A DNA stretch of 64,000 nucleotides from Rhizobium etli 8C-3 (GTDB lineage Bacteria > Pseudomonadota > Alphaproteobacteria > Rhizobiales > Rhizobiaceae), in NCBI RefSeq assembly GCF_001908375.1, contig NZ_CP017241.1, positions 2,297,001-2,361,000 on the forward strand, read 5' to 3'. Positions 37,072-45,334 of the stretch are shown here, in pieces (the first letter of the stretch is position 1; each line of letters starts with the position of its first letter). Below the pieces are notes generated by a model. It was not told where the DNA came from. It saw nothing but the letters and a program-made list of their open reading frames with translations, and searched no databases. Position numbers and translations under genes: made by a program.

Positions 37072-38522
37072 CCGAGGAGCCCCGCCACCCAGGCATTGTC
37101 GAGATGGGTCTCGAGTTCGTCGGCGACCTCGTCGAGCGCCTGGTCGACGATTTGACCGTAGCTCCGCCGTTGGCCGGATAGGCCAAAGCTTTCGAGAAGC
37201 TTGCCGCGAAAGGCATCGCTGCCGAACAGGCCGTGCAGATAGGTGCCCATGATCCGGCCGCCAACAGATACCGCGCCATCGGCCACACCGTCGATCACCG
37301 CTGATGGCCTGGCACAGTCCGGCCCGGTCGTCACGCCCAGATGGATCTGGTAGCCGGCAAGGGGAACGCCGTGTTCGACCGAAACCGCCAGGCTGTTCCG
37401 CACGGTCTTTTCAGGCGCCATTTCGGTCTCGACATCCAGCAATCCGAGACCCGGTGTCGCATTGCTCGCCCCCTCGATGCCGAGCGGATCGCGAACCACG
37501 CGCCCGAGCATCTGATATCCGCCGCAGATGCCTATGACGCGCCCGCCGCGCCGGACGTGCGCCTCCAGGTCTCGGTCCCAGCCGGCAGCGCGCAGATCAC
37601 CGAGGTCGGCGATCGTCGATTTCGACCCGGGCAATATCACGAGCGCTGCATCGTCCGGTAGCCGGTCTCCCGGCTTCACGAAGACGAGCTCGACATCCGG
37701 CTCGGCACGCAGAGGATCGAGATCGTCGAAATTGGCGATCCGCGGCAGAACCGGTACGGCGATCTTCAACGCACCGGAAGCACCCCTGGCGAGGCGCTCC
37801 AGCACGACCGAATCCTCCGCTGGCAAGCGCGCGGCAGCCTTCAGCCAGGGCACCACGCCGAAGCACGGCCATCCGGTGAAGCGATTGATGGCTGCCTTGC
37901 CGTCATCAAAGAGCGAAACATCGCCTCGGAACTTGTTGATGATATAGCCGGAAATCATCGCCCGGTCGTCGTCCGAAAGGATTGCGTGGGTGCCGGCAAG
38001 AGAGGCGATCACGCCGCCGCGGTCGATATCGCCGACGAGCACGACGGGCACCTTGGCGCGGGTGGCAAAGCCCATATTGGCGATATCGCCGGGACGTAGA
38101 TTGATTTCGGCCGGCGAGCCTGCACCTTCGACGATGACGAGATCGGCGCCTTCCAACGTGATCGCAAAGCTCTCTAGCACTTGCTCAAGAAGCAGCGGTT
38201 TCAACATCTGGTAGTCTCGTGCCCTAGCCTGTCCAAAGACCTTGCCCTGCACGATGATCTGGCTGCCGTTTTCGGATTGAGGCTTAAGGAGAACCGGGTT
38301 CATGTGTATCGACGAGGGCGTGCGCGCCGCAAGCGACTGCAGCCACTGCGCCCGGCCGATCTCCCCGCCGTCATCGGAGACGGCCGCGTTGTTCGACATA
38401 TTCTGTGGCTTGAAAGGCTTCACCTTGAGGCCGCGATTGGCCGCAAGTCGGCAAAGCCCGGCAACGAGCACCGTCTTGCCGACATCCGAGCCGGTTCCCT
38501 GCAACATGATCGCCTTGGTCAT
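37068..38522 (-). CDS. cobQ: Adenosylcobyric acid synthase CobQ
   Basis: Glutamine amidotransferase of 484 residues that amidates the b, d, e and g carboxylates of adenosylcobyrinic acid a,c-diamide. The N-terminal ATP-binding domain reads MLQGTGSDVGKTVLVAGLCR, and the C-terminal glutaminase has its Cys in VIGICGGYQMLG and a late His in YLHGLFGSDAF. The start at 38522 gives the usual MTKAIMLQG N-terminus. It is transcribed alone; a hairpin that may end an upstream RNA lies 57-88 bp before it. Confidence 0.96.
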   Translation of the reverse strand: MTKAIMLQGTGSDVGKTVLVAGLCRLAANRGLKVKPFKPQNMSNNAAVSDDGGEIGRAQWLQSLAARTPSSIHMNPVLLKPQSENGSQIIVQGKVFGQARARDYQMLKPLLLEQVLESFAITLEGADLVIVEGAGSPAEINLRPGDIANMGFATRAKVPVVLVGDIDRGGVIASLAGTHAILSDDDRAMISGYIINKFRGDVSLFDDGKAAINRFTGWPCFGVVPWLKAAARLPAEDSVVLERLARGASGALKIAVPVLPRIANFDDLDPLRAEPDVELVFVKPGDRLPDDAALVILPGSKSTIADLGDLRAAGWDRDLEAHVRRGGRVIGICGGYQMLGRVVRDPLGIEGASNATPGLGLLDVETEMAPEKTVRNSLAVSVEHGVPLAGYQIHLGVTTGPDCARPSAVIDGVADGAVSVGGRIMGTYLHGLFGSDAFRGKLLESFGLSGQRRSYGQIVDQALDEVADELETHLDNAWVAGLLG

Positions 38523-38576
38523 GCGATGAGGCCTACAACGCGGCATGATCCGCGGTCAATCGTCCGATTGAAATGC

Positions 38577-38706
38577 GAAAACCGCGCGGGCTGGCGGGCG
38601 CGCGCGGTTTGCCGAAAACTCTGGCGTATTCGCCAATACACGACGAAACTCGTATTCTCCGGGACGCACTACCTGATCCGGAGAAAGCGGCGGTTGTCCC
38701 CCGCCG
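38577..38706 (-). ncRNA. Candidate structured small RNA upstream of cobQ
   Basis: On the minus strand four hairpins follow one another: CGGCGG/CCGCCG with a 7-nt loop (38706-38688), CTCCGG/CCGGAG (38683-38657), GTATT/AATAC (38639-38626), and a perfect 10-bp stem AAACCGCGCG/CGCGCGGTTT (38610-38579). The last is followed by TTTTCGCATTTC, like a factor-independent terminator. No reading frame explains the stretch. It could be a small RNA ending before cobQ, or part of the cobQ leader. No known RNA family was recognised and the 5' end is not defined. Confidence 0.35.
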
Positions 38707-39095
38707 TGGTTCAACTGATAGCGCGACATTCTTACCGGAGTGTTATTACGGACCTCAGCAATGGCAGATTTCGACTTTTTTCGACATTTTGCCGATTCCC
38801 GATCCGCATGCAGCCCATGATGGCAGCTCGGTACAGGCTATCGCTTGTGGATCAGTGGGGATATTAGCGCATTCAAATCAGCTGCTTAGCTCAATAATAT
38901 TCGCTCATAATCGGATTTCAATTGCCGTGTCAAAGGCGTAGGCTGGAAGTGATGGAATGTTCCAGGCCGCGGTGGCGATGCAAAAATGGCTGAAACCTGA
39001 AATTGCGACGGCGAAATTGTCACATGCATCCATTGAACGAGCCGATGGGCAGTTTGTATTCTGCATGTCAGCATCAGAAACTGGGAAACGAGGGA

Positions 39096-40091
39096 ATGAA
39101 GATCATCCTGGCTTGGCTGTTTATCGCGGTATGTCTCGTTACCGGCGCCCGCGCCGCGCGCGCTGATTGCGATAATGTTTCGATTGCGGAGATGAGTTGG
39201 GCCTCGGCGGCGATTGCCGCCAATATAGACCGCTTCGTCCTTAAAAACGGCTACGGATGCAACGTCACGATGGTAGCCGGTGATACGGTGCCCACTTTTG
39301 CTTCGATGGATCAGAAGGGCGAACCCGATATCGCACCCGAACTCTGGACCGCGTCAGTCAGGGTTCAATTCGATGCGGCTGTGAAGAGCGGGCGCCTGAT
39401 CCAGGCCTCCGAGATTTTGTCGGATGGTGCAATCGAAGGCTGGTGGATTCCGAAATTCATCGCCGATGCAAATCCCGACATCCGCTCAGTGCAGGATGCG
39501 CTGAAACGGCCAGACCTCTTCCCCGCACCCAAAAATGCCTCTAAGGGCGCCGTTCACAATTGTCCGCCGGGCTGGAGCTGCCGGATTTCGACAGCCAATC
39601 TTTTCAGAGCCTTGGCCGGCGAGAAGGCCGGTTTCGAGCTGATTGACAGCGAAAGCCCGCAAAGCCTCGACGATTCGATCGCCGCAGCCTTCGACGCCAA
39701 GGTCGGCTGGCTCGGCTATTACTGGGCACCAACGGCGATCCTCGGCAAATATGACATGACACTGCTTAGTATGGGCGTCAGCCACGACAGGGCGGAATGG
39801 CTGGCTTGCACCGCGATCGAAGGCTGCGCGCGTCCGCAGCTTAACGCCTATCCCGTCTCCCAAGCCTTTACCGTCGTCACCAAGGCCTTTGCCGACCGTG
39901 CCGGTCCGGAACTCGCCTACTTGCGCTCCCGCACCTGGGACAACAACACTATAAACGACGTTCTGGCATGGCAGGACGAAAACCAAGAAAGCAGCGAGAA
40001 CGCCGCACTGCATTTTCTGCGCAACTACCCCGAACTCTGGACACGGTGGATGACGGCTGACGTCGCGGAAAGGGTAAGGGCCGCACTTTGA
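39096..40091 (+). CDS. Glycine betaine/choline-type ABC substrate-binding protein (ProX/OpuAC family)
   Basis: Secreted protein of 331 residues. The signal peptide is MKIILAWLFIAVCLVTGARA, cleaved near ARA-DCDN. The mature part has OpuAC features: MSWASAAIAANIDRFVLKNG, GYGCNVTMVAGDTVPTFASM, PDIAPELWTASVRVQFD, VGWLGYYWAPTAILGKYDMT, and many Trp/Tyr that can form an aromatic quaternary-amine pocket. No permease or ATPase gene is adjacent, so it is an orphan binding protein. The start at 39096 follows CGAGGGA. The ligand (betaine, choline or a related amine) is inferred from the family. Confidence 0.88.
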   Translation: MKIILAWLFIAVCLVTGARAARADCDNVSIAEMSWASAAIAANIDRFVLKNGYGCNVTMVAGDTVPTFASMDQKGEPDIAPELWTASVRVQFDAAVKSGRLIQASEILSDGAIEGWWIPKFIADANPDIRSVQDALKRPDLFPAPKNASKGAVHNCPPGWSCRISTANLFRALAGEKAGFELIDSESPQSLDDSIAAAFDAKVGWLGYYWAPTAILGKYDMTLLSMGVSHDRAEWLACTAIEGCARPQLNAYPVSQAFTVVTKAFADRAGPELAYLRSRTWDNNTINDVLAWQDENQESSENAALHFLRNYPELWTRWMTADVAERVRAAL

Positions 40092-40177
40092 GCAATTCCA
40101 GCCTCGCGAAGGCTATAGCTCCTAGGCTGACGGCATAGCTAGTCGAACGACTGCCGGACAATGGCAAGAACCTATGG

Positions 40178-40542
40178 ATGACCGATGACGCCAGCCGCTT
40201 CCTTTCCCGATCGCGAGATTGTTGCCCACAAATTGCAGGCGCTTGCGAAGCCGACAGGTCCTATCTTGCGCTGCTCATGGAAATGCAGCGCAAGACGACA
40301 ACCTGATCGACGGCTTGCGTCGGTATCTGGATTTGGCGGCGGCTGGGTCTTTTCTCAATTCTCTGAAAATTGAAAATTGCGGAGTCTGGATTGGCGAAGC
40401 CGCTCCCAGGCGCCTTCAGATCCGTTTGACGGAAACGGCAAGATCCAGCCAGCATCCGGCCTATCTTGCATTCCGCGCCGGGCTTGACCGATCAGGCGGC
40501 CTGGAACGCGCCTACCCTGCCGCACGATCTGAAAAGATTTAG
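40178..40542 (+). pseudogene. Frameshifted small gene of unknown function
   Basis: Protein-like sequence passes through three frames. It begins MTDDASRFLSR from the ATG at 40178 and continues in the next frame as DREIVAHKLQALA. It then returns as EADRSYLALLMEMQRKTT, and from about 40310 goes on in the third frame as NLIDGLRRYLDLAAAGSFLN, then NCGVWIGEAAPRRLQIRLTE, to a stop at 40542. The pieces abut without gap or overlap, which suggests one former protein of about 120 residues broken by small indels (or sequence errors). No family is recognised. Confidence 0.45.
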
Positions 40543-40694
40543 CGGCGTGCGGCGCGGTTGACCGAATGGCCGGCATCCTGCGTCGCGTTGACGGCGTTTG
40601 CCGTATCACGGCCCATGCCACGGATGGTATTGCCGCAGGAAGAAAGGGCCAGAAGCAGCATCAGTGCTGCGCCGACTTTGACCGTTGTCGCCAT
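40539..40694 (-). CDS. Entericidin A/B-like small lipoprotein
   Basis: Lipoprotein of 51 residues: MATTVKVGAALMLLLALSSC is a type II signal peptide with the lipobox LSSC, followed by GNTIRGMGRDTANAVNATQD and a basic end (VNRAARR). This matches the entericidin EcnA/EcnB family, short membrane-attached lipoproteins linked to stress or cell lysis. The ATG at 40694 follows AGAGGA. It stands alone, tail to tail with the frameshifted gene on the plus strand and downstream of the LysR gene. Confidence 0.88.
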   Translation of the reverse strand: MATTVKVGAALMLLLALSSCGNTIRGMGRDTANAVNATQDAGHSVNRAARR

Positions 40695-40798
40695 TTTGGA
40701 AATCCTCTTGTGCAAACGAAAATTACGCAGCCGAAGCAGCCAACGCCGCTCCGGCCGTTTAACGCGCTGAAATCCAATAAAGTTCCTCGCCGTCCAGA

Positions 40799-41698
40799 TC
40801 AAGCGGCGGCGGCCTTTGCCTTTTCCGCGAAGGCAAAGCGGATGCTGTCGGCGACGGCCTCCATAGGCCCGGAGAGCTGCGAGGCCGTCAACAGCCGGAT
40901 GTCGAACGAGCCGAGTTCAGGCAGGCCTTCCTGGGCACCAAGCATCACCATCCCGTCGGCCACATAGGAGCGCGGCAGCGGCGCGATCGCAAGGTCGGAA
41001 AGCACAGCGGCGCGCTGCGCCATCGTATGGCCGCTGAGATAGGCAACGCGGTAGGGCCGCTTGTTACGCTCAAGCTGCGCCAGCGCCTCCTGGCGCCAGA
41101 TGCAGCCATCCTCCCAGATCGAGATCGGCAGGGGATCCCGCCTGTGGGCAGTACCGCATTTGGCGCCTGCCCAGACAAGGCGTTCTCGAAACACGATCTC
41201 TCCGCCGGTCGGAAACGGCCGCGTGGCGCAATTGATCAGTGCCAGATCCAGCCTCTGCTCTTCCATACGCTTCTTGAGGCCGATGCTCATGTCGATCGTT
41301 ACGTCGACCATGATGCCCGGGTAGCTCTCCGCAAAGCTCTTCAGGATACTTGGCAGCAGCCGTTCGCCGATATCCTCCGGCGCGCCGAGCCGCACGACGC
41401 CGCTGAGTTCCGGCATGATGAAGCGGGAAACCGCCTCGTTGGAAAGCGCCAAGATATTGCGGGCGTAGGTCAGCAGGAGCTCACCGTGCTGCGTCAGCGT
41501 CACCGATCGCGCATCACGCATGAAGAGCGTCGCGCCGAGCTGTTCCTCGAGCTTCTTGATCTGCATGGAAACCGCCGAAGGAGTGCGGAAAACTGCTTCG
41601 GCTGCGGTCGAAAAATTGCCTGTTTCCGCAATGGCGACAAAGGTTCTTAGAACATCATTGTCGAGCAAGGGGATCGGGCGGCGAAAGGGCACAGTCAT
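40799..41698 (-). CDS. LysR-family transcriptional regulator
   Basis: Regulator of 299 residues. The N-terminal winged HTH reads VLRTFVAIAETGNFSTAAEA, then VFRTPSAVSMQIKKLEEQLG; the effector domain starts near residue 95 (LSGVVRLGAPEDIGERLLPS). The start MTVPFRRPI at 41698 leaves about 13 residues before the HTH. It is divergent from a small gene at 41803 across a 104-bp AT-rich gap, the usual place for a LysR target promoter. Inducer and targets are unknown. Confidence 0.94.
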   Translation of the reverse strand: MTVPFRRPIPLLDNDVLRTFVAIAETGNFSTAAEAVFRTPSAVSMQIKKLEEQLGATLFMRDARSVTLTQHGELLLTYARNILALSNEAVSRFIMPELSGVVRLGAPEDIGERLLPSILKSFAESYPGIMVDVTIDMSIGLKKRMEEQRLDLALINCATRPFPTGGEIVFRERLVWAGAKCGTAHRRDPLPISIWEDGCIWRQEALAQLERNKRPYRVAYLSGHTMAQRAAVLSDLAIAPLPRSYVADGMVMLGAQEGLPELGSFDIRLLTASQLSGPMEAVADSIRFAFAEKAKAAAA

Positions 41699-41802
41699 CG
41701 TCGCATCTTTCAATTTTTCTGATGTTAAGCACCATATCATTTCGTTTGTTTGAATGTCAACGCAAAGCTATTTTAGCACCATGGCGATAAACGAAGGAGG
41801 CC

Positions 41803-42081
41803 ATGATGACCGAGACTGCACATAGCATTTTGGACATCTTCTTTACGTTCAGGGCAAGGCAACTGCAGCGCACCGCCTGGGAGAACACTATGCGGCAGAT
41901 GACCGCGTTGCCCAGCCACCTGATCGCCGATGTCGCCCCACATGCGCCCGACAACAGCCGAGAATGGTTCACCCATCCATCTGCTTCTCCACGAAGTTCT
42001 GCACGTAAAGCGTTACAGACGCTGCACGAAATGCGCTTCACGCCGGGCTTGTCGGCAGCTGACCCTCAACGAAAACTGTAA
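41803..42081 (+). CDS. Small unknown protein divergent from LysR gene
   Basis: Frame of 92 residues, starting MMTETAHSILDIFFTFRARQ and continuing LQRTAWENTMRQMTALPSHL. The ribosome site GAAGGAGG is excellent, and the first 45 residues look like a small basic helical protein of the kind related to DUF1127. The last 45 residues (EWFTHPSASPRSSARKALQT) have a composition typical of out-of-frame sequence, so the gene may have suffered a frameshift near residue 46. Being divergent from LysR, it may be that regulator's target. Confidence 0.5.
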   Translation: MMTETAHSILDIFFTFRARQLQRTAWENTMRQMTALPSHLIADVAPHAPDNSREWFTHPSASPRSSARKALQTLHEMRFTPGLSAADPQRKL

Positions 42082-42243
42082 TCGACTCGCAGGACCCGCA
42101 CCGAACTATTGAGGCCGCCAGACTTCCTCCTTTGCAACCAGGAGGACCATCGCAGATGTGGGCAACCGTGTCATCGAACCGGATGGGAGTACCGATCTGG
42201 AACGACTTTTCTTGGCGCGGGCGAGGTCAGGCCAACGCCGCCG

Positions 42244-43143
42244 CTAATGCTTCATCATCAATGGAAGCGGCGAATGCGACAGCAGGTAGTGAGTGACACG
42301 ACCGAGCAGCAGTTCCAGGAAGTAGCCATGCTTGAAAGCGCCGATCAAAAGGCACGTCGCATTCGCCGATTTGGCGAAATCGAGGATCGTTTCCCCGACG
42401 GACAGGCCTGCCGAGTTGATTGCGACGACGTCGCCGTCAAGCCCCAGCTGATCAAGCAACTCTCTTGCCGTTGACTGGTAGCTTCCGTCCGGTTCGTCGT
42501 TGACGCACAGAACCGTCACGCGATCGGCCGCAGCCAGCCAGCGTCTTGCCGCGGCGACGGCTCCCCGCGCATGACCATGCGGTTTCCAGCCGATCACCAC
42601 ATGCCCCAGCAGATTGCCGGCATGGGTACCGGCAGGTGGTGCCAACACCAGCTTGCGCTCATGGAAAACGAGATCGTGAAAAGCGTCGCGGGCATCCATA
42701 TTGCCATGACAAGGAGCGACGACCAACGCCGTCTCACGGACTTTGGCACTCACGCAACGAGCAACTTCGCCGCGGCAATCATCGAGAAGGAGCCGTTCTC
42801 GGCCAGGCTTGCACTGCTTCCAATCCTCGAAGGCTCGGGCGACCCGTTCGAACCGCTTATGCGGCGAGCCTTCGGTCAGGTCCCGCAGCATCTGCAGATC
42901 GATCTCCTCGGGCGCGGCGATCATCCGTTCCGGATCGGCGCCGACATGGGCCACGGACATGGTGCCATGGATGGCACGGGCGGCGTCTTCGGCGACGTCA
43001 AGGCAAGGTTGCGCAGTTGCCGGATCGGGCAGCAGGGCGAGAACGTCGGCATGGTCGGTCCCTTCCCGCACAAGATCGGCGAAGATGACACCGGCTTCTG
43101 CCGAAGTCGGGTTCGGCGGGTCGTTCGCGGGCGCATTGTTCAT
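42244..43143 (-). CDS. Universal stress protein family (UspA-like, two-domain)
   Basis: Protein of 299 residues. The C-terminal half is a Usp domain: HVVIGWKPHGHARGAVAAAR, RVTVLCVNDEPDGSYQSTAR, and the nucleotide-loop motif LIGAFKHGYFLELLLGRVTH (G-2x-G-9x-G with Lys-His inside). The N-terminal half (ALLPDPATAQPCLDVAEDAA, AHVGADPERMIAAPEEIDLQ) looks like a degenerate second Usp domain. The start at 43143 follows AAAGGAGG. Such proteins are induced by starvation or low oxygen; no FixK-type site was seen upstream. Confidence 0.88.
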   Translation of the reverse strand: MNNAPANDPPNPTSAEAGVIFADLVREGTDHADVLALLPDPATAQPCLDVAEDAARAIHGTMSVAHVGADPERMIAAPEEIDLQMLRDLTEGSPHKRFERVARAFEDWKQCKPGRERLLLDDCRGEVARCVSAKVRETALVVAPCHGNMDARDAFHDLVFHERKLVLAPPAGTHAGNLLGHVVIGWKPHGHARGAVAAARRWLAAADRVTVLCVNDEPDGSYQSTARELLDQLGLDGDVVAINSAGLSVGETILDFAKSANATCLLIGAFKHGYFLELLLGRVTHYLLSHSPLPLMMKH

Positions 43144-43334
43144 ACCGGGCCTCCTTTCGCGATGCTCCCACATCGCTCCCGGTCCATCACGTTTAAGATT
43201 TTACTCCTGCGTCCGATGGCTGGCTAGCAAACGCCGCACAGGCTGCGCCGCTTCCACGGCAAACGGGCGATTGCGTGGTAGGGTTTATACGCCGGCCAGT
43301 ACCAAGGGCTTCGCCATCATAGCCTGCGACCCAG

Positions 43335-43526
43335 ATGGATCGACGGGTTCTGGGAAAAGCCCCTGCCGCCATGGTCGGATTCTTCGTCCGTGCCAACAAC
43401 TCGATCGAGGTCACCTACCAGCGCTCGTTCTACGAAAAACGCGCCGCGCTGCTCCACGGCGGCAATCTCGACGTGGAGCCGATGGTGGCGAAGCCGCGCC
43501 CTGGCACCGCTTGCGGCATCCTTTGA
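43335..43526 (+). CDS. Unassigned small ORF, possible gene remnant
   Basis: Frame of 63 residues with protein-like composition after Met13: MVGFFVRANNSIEVTYQRSF, then EKRAALLHGGNLDVEPMVAK. It has no ribosome site. Directly upstream another frame reads STKGFAIIACDPDGSTGSGK, which could be the earlier part of the same protein joined through a frameshift near 43350. Treat as a possible remnant in the 431-bp gap between the stress protein gene and 43575. Confidence 0.3.
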   Translation: MDRRVLGKAPAAMVGFFVRANNSIEVTYQRSFYEKRAALLHGGNLDVEPMVAKPRPGTACGIL

Positions 43527-43574
43527 ACAATCAGCCAATTTCCGCGTTCATTTGAAGGGGCAAAGGAGCTCTTG

Positions 43575-44018
43575 ATGTCGTACGGATCGCTGAGTGCTTT
43601 TGGTGACACCTGGTGCCGGTACAGGCCGGACACCGAAACCCTCGAGGCCGCTCATGACCTGGTGGACCGGTACCTTGCGTTCGCCGAGGAAGCGCAAGTG
43701 GGAAATGACATTATCGACGAGATCGAGCTGCCCGTCCCGAAGCCTATGCTGATCAAGTCGTTTGGCCTCGTCATCGCTGCCGAGCACCGTCCGCAGATAA
43801 GAGCTCTGCTGATCAGAGCCGGCATGACGCTGGCCCAGTACCGCGCCGACCTCGGACCACGGATGCGGTTAAAGCCCACGACGCCGCACGGCAGGCTACG
43901 GGCAGCCCGATCGCGGGAATTCGAGCGCCGTCTTCAGAAGAAGCTCGTGGCGGTCGCTGAAGAACGGATCAGCCTTGGCGCGTTTTATCGACGCGCCTTT
44001 ATCGAGGCCATGCATTGA
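43575..44018 (+). CDS. Conserved-looking hypothetical protein, 147 residues
   Basis: Starts MSYGSLSAFGDTWCRYRPDT at 43575 with an AAGGAG site. It is soluble and mainly helical, with a basic C-terminal half (RLRAARSREFERRLQKKLVA, VAEERISLGAFYRRAFIEAM) that could bind nucleic acid or a partner. No family is recognised. It converges with the KTSC-like gene (stop 38 bp away). Codon use is like its neighbours, supporting a real gene. Confidence 0.65.
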   Translation: MSYGSLSAFGDTWCRYRPDTETLEAAHDLVDRYLAFAEEAQVGNDIIDEIELPVPKPMLIKSFGLVIAAEHRPQIRALLIRAGMTLAQYRADLGPRMRLKPTTPHGRLRAARSREFERRLQKKLVAVAEERISLGAFYRRAFIEAMH

Positions 44019-44055
44019 CGCCAGATGAGGTCACACCTTGCCTTGACCGCGACGA

Positions 44056-44244
44056 TCAGATCGCCGCCTGCATCAGGTAGAGGGATCGTTCCGGAGGAAG
44101 CTGCGCAACCATTTTCATCATGATCTTGGGATCGACATGGTGAACGGATCGCACTTGGCCGTCCCGGTAGATGATCGTCAAGACGCGCGTCTCTTCGTCA
44201 TAATCGAGTTGGGCGATCGTTTTCGTGTACACCAGGAACCGCAT
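44056..44244 (-). CDS. Small KTSC-like domain protein
   Basis: Protein of 62 residues: MRFLVYTKTIAQLDYDEETR, then VLTIIYRDGQVRSVHHVDPK. The pattern (a start strand, D-Y-D-x-x-T-R-x-L, then a strand with DGQV) resembles the KTSC domain found in small proteins and beside RNA-modifying enzymes. The ATG at 44244 has GAGGT 10 bp upstream. It starts 19 bp after the stop of a 30-residue membrane peptide, so both may share a transcript. Confidence 0.6.
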   Translation of the reverse strand: MRFLVYTKTIAQLDYDEETRVLTIIYRDGQVRSVHHVDPKIMMKMVAQLPPERSLYLMQAAI

Positions 44245-44263
44245 TGCCGTTAAACCTCACTGG

Positions 44264-44356
44264 TCAATGGAACATCACCAAGGTGATGGTGCCGACCATG
44301 ACCCAACCGGAAACGATAATCAGGGACATTCTCAACAACGCCGTCTTGATCGTCAT
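44264..44356 (-). CDS. 30-residue single-pass membrane peptide
   Basis: Too short for routine gene calling. The reading frame gives MTIKTALLRMSLIIVSGWVM, then VGTITLVMFH: a short basic N-terminus and one continuous membrane helix. The ribosome site TTGGAG lies 6 bp before the ATG at 44356. It precedes the KTSC-like gene by 19 bp on the same strand. The function is unknown. Confidence 0.55.
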   Translation of the reverse strand: MTIKTALLRMSLIIVSGWVMVGTITLVMFH

Positions 44357-44630
44357 GGAATACTCCAAATCGCTTCAACCAAACTAGCTGTACTTTGGGA
44401 CGAGTGTGGGCCGATCGGACCGAGCCTCATCCCGGTTGGATTGTATGTCTGACGCCTTTGGGCAAGTATGGGAGCCGAAGGCGGACTGGAATCACCTCCA
44501 GCGCGACTAAACACACACCAATATAGGCGGTCGCGTGAAATCGACGTGACACACGTGTTGCGAGAACATCTATATCGCGCCTCACAATCTCTGCACACAG
44601 TGGCGGGATCGGGTCGGACCCCGATACCGG

Positions 44631-45317
44631 TCAGAAGTCGCGAAGTGCGTAGCCGGCGCCGCGCACCGTCCGGATCACCTTGTCGGCCTTGCCGAGACTG
44701 ATGCCCTTCCGAAGGCGTCCGATGTGTACGTCGACAGCGCGTTCATCGACACTGGCATCGCTGCCCCACAGCGATGCCCTCAATTCCGATCGGGAGTGGA
44801 CGCGACCGGGGGACTTCATCAGAAACTCGAGTAGCCTGAACTCGGTGGGTCCGAGCTTGACTTCCTTTTTCTGCCTGTGGACCCGGCGGGCGTTCTTATC
44901 GAGCGTCAGATCCCCGACTTTCAGCGTGCTCTCCAGTAACGCTGGATTGAGACGTCGCAGAAGGTTCCGCAATCGGATGAGGAGTTCGACGGGGGAAACT
45001 GCCTTTATGAGGCAGTCGTCGGCTCCGGCCGAAAGGACTGCCAACCGGTCCTGTTCGAGGGGCGAGTCCAGAAGCACCACGATCGGAAGGCGGGCGGTCG
45101 CTCCGGTTGTCCTGAACTGGCGGCATGTCGAGATCGCCATCGAGCCAGGAGCCGGCGCACCGAATATCACCGCATCAGGCAGCCGCAACGCCACAAGCTC
45201 GACGAGCGATGCATGGGGGGGAAGACAGTTCACCGAATATCCTTCTGTCTCCAGAGCGTTCTTCAGCGTGGTGAGCAGATCTTCGTCCTGCTCGACAACA
45301 AGTATCCGCACCGACAT
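44631..45317 (-). CDS. PhoB-like response regulator with degenerate receiver domain
   Basis: Protein of 228 residues, aligning end to end with the PhoB encoded 17 bp upstream. The C-terminal winged-helix DNA-binding domain is well conserved (KLGPTEFRLLEFLMKSPGRV, then DVHIGRLRKGISLGKADKVI). The receiver has lost key residues: the phosphoacceptor Asp53 of PhoB is Gly53 (AVIFGAPAPGS), Asp10 is Gln10, and the switch Thr83 is Leu. Lys105 remains. It should not be phosphorylated normally and may act constitutively, or as a competitor or partner of PhoB at PHO boxes. Confidence 0.88.
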   Translation of the reverse strand: MSVRILVVEQDEDLLTTLKNALETEGYSVNCLPPHASLVELVALRLPDAVIFGAPAPGSMAISTCRQFRTTGATARLPIVVLLDSPLEQDRLAVLSAGADDCLIKAVSPVELLIRLRNLLRRLNPALLESTLKVGDLTLDKNARRVHRQKKEVKLGPTEFRLLEFLMKSPGRVHSRSELRASLWGSDASVDERAVDVHIGRLRKGISLGKADKVIRTVRGAGYALRDF

Positions 45318-45334
45318 CCTCTCCGGCCTCCCTG

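Noticed and set aside
38701..38760. tRNA-like stretch (GTGGTTCAACTGATAGCGC followed by a 6-bp stem)
   Set aside because: The D-arm-like part and a stem are present, but the loop has 6 instead of 7 bases, and there is no T-arm (GGTTCGAATCC) or matching acceptor stem.
44608..44625. ATCGGG/CCCGAT stem after the PhoB-like gene as terminator
   Set aside because: Only 6 bp and no T-tract on the minus strand; too weak to call.
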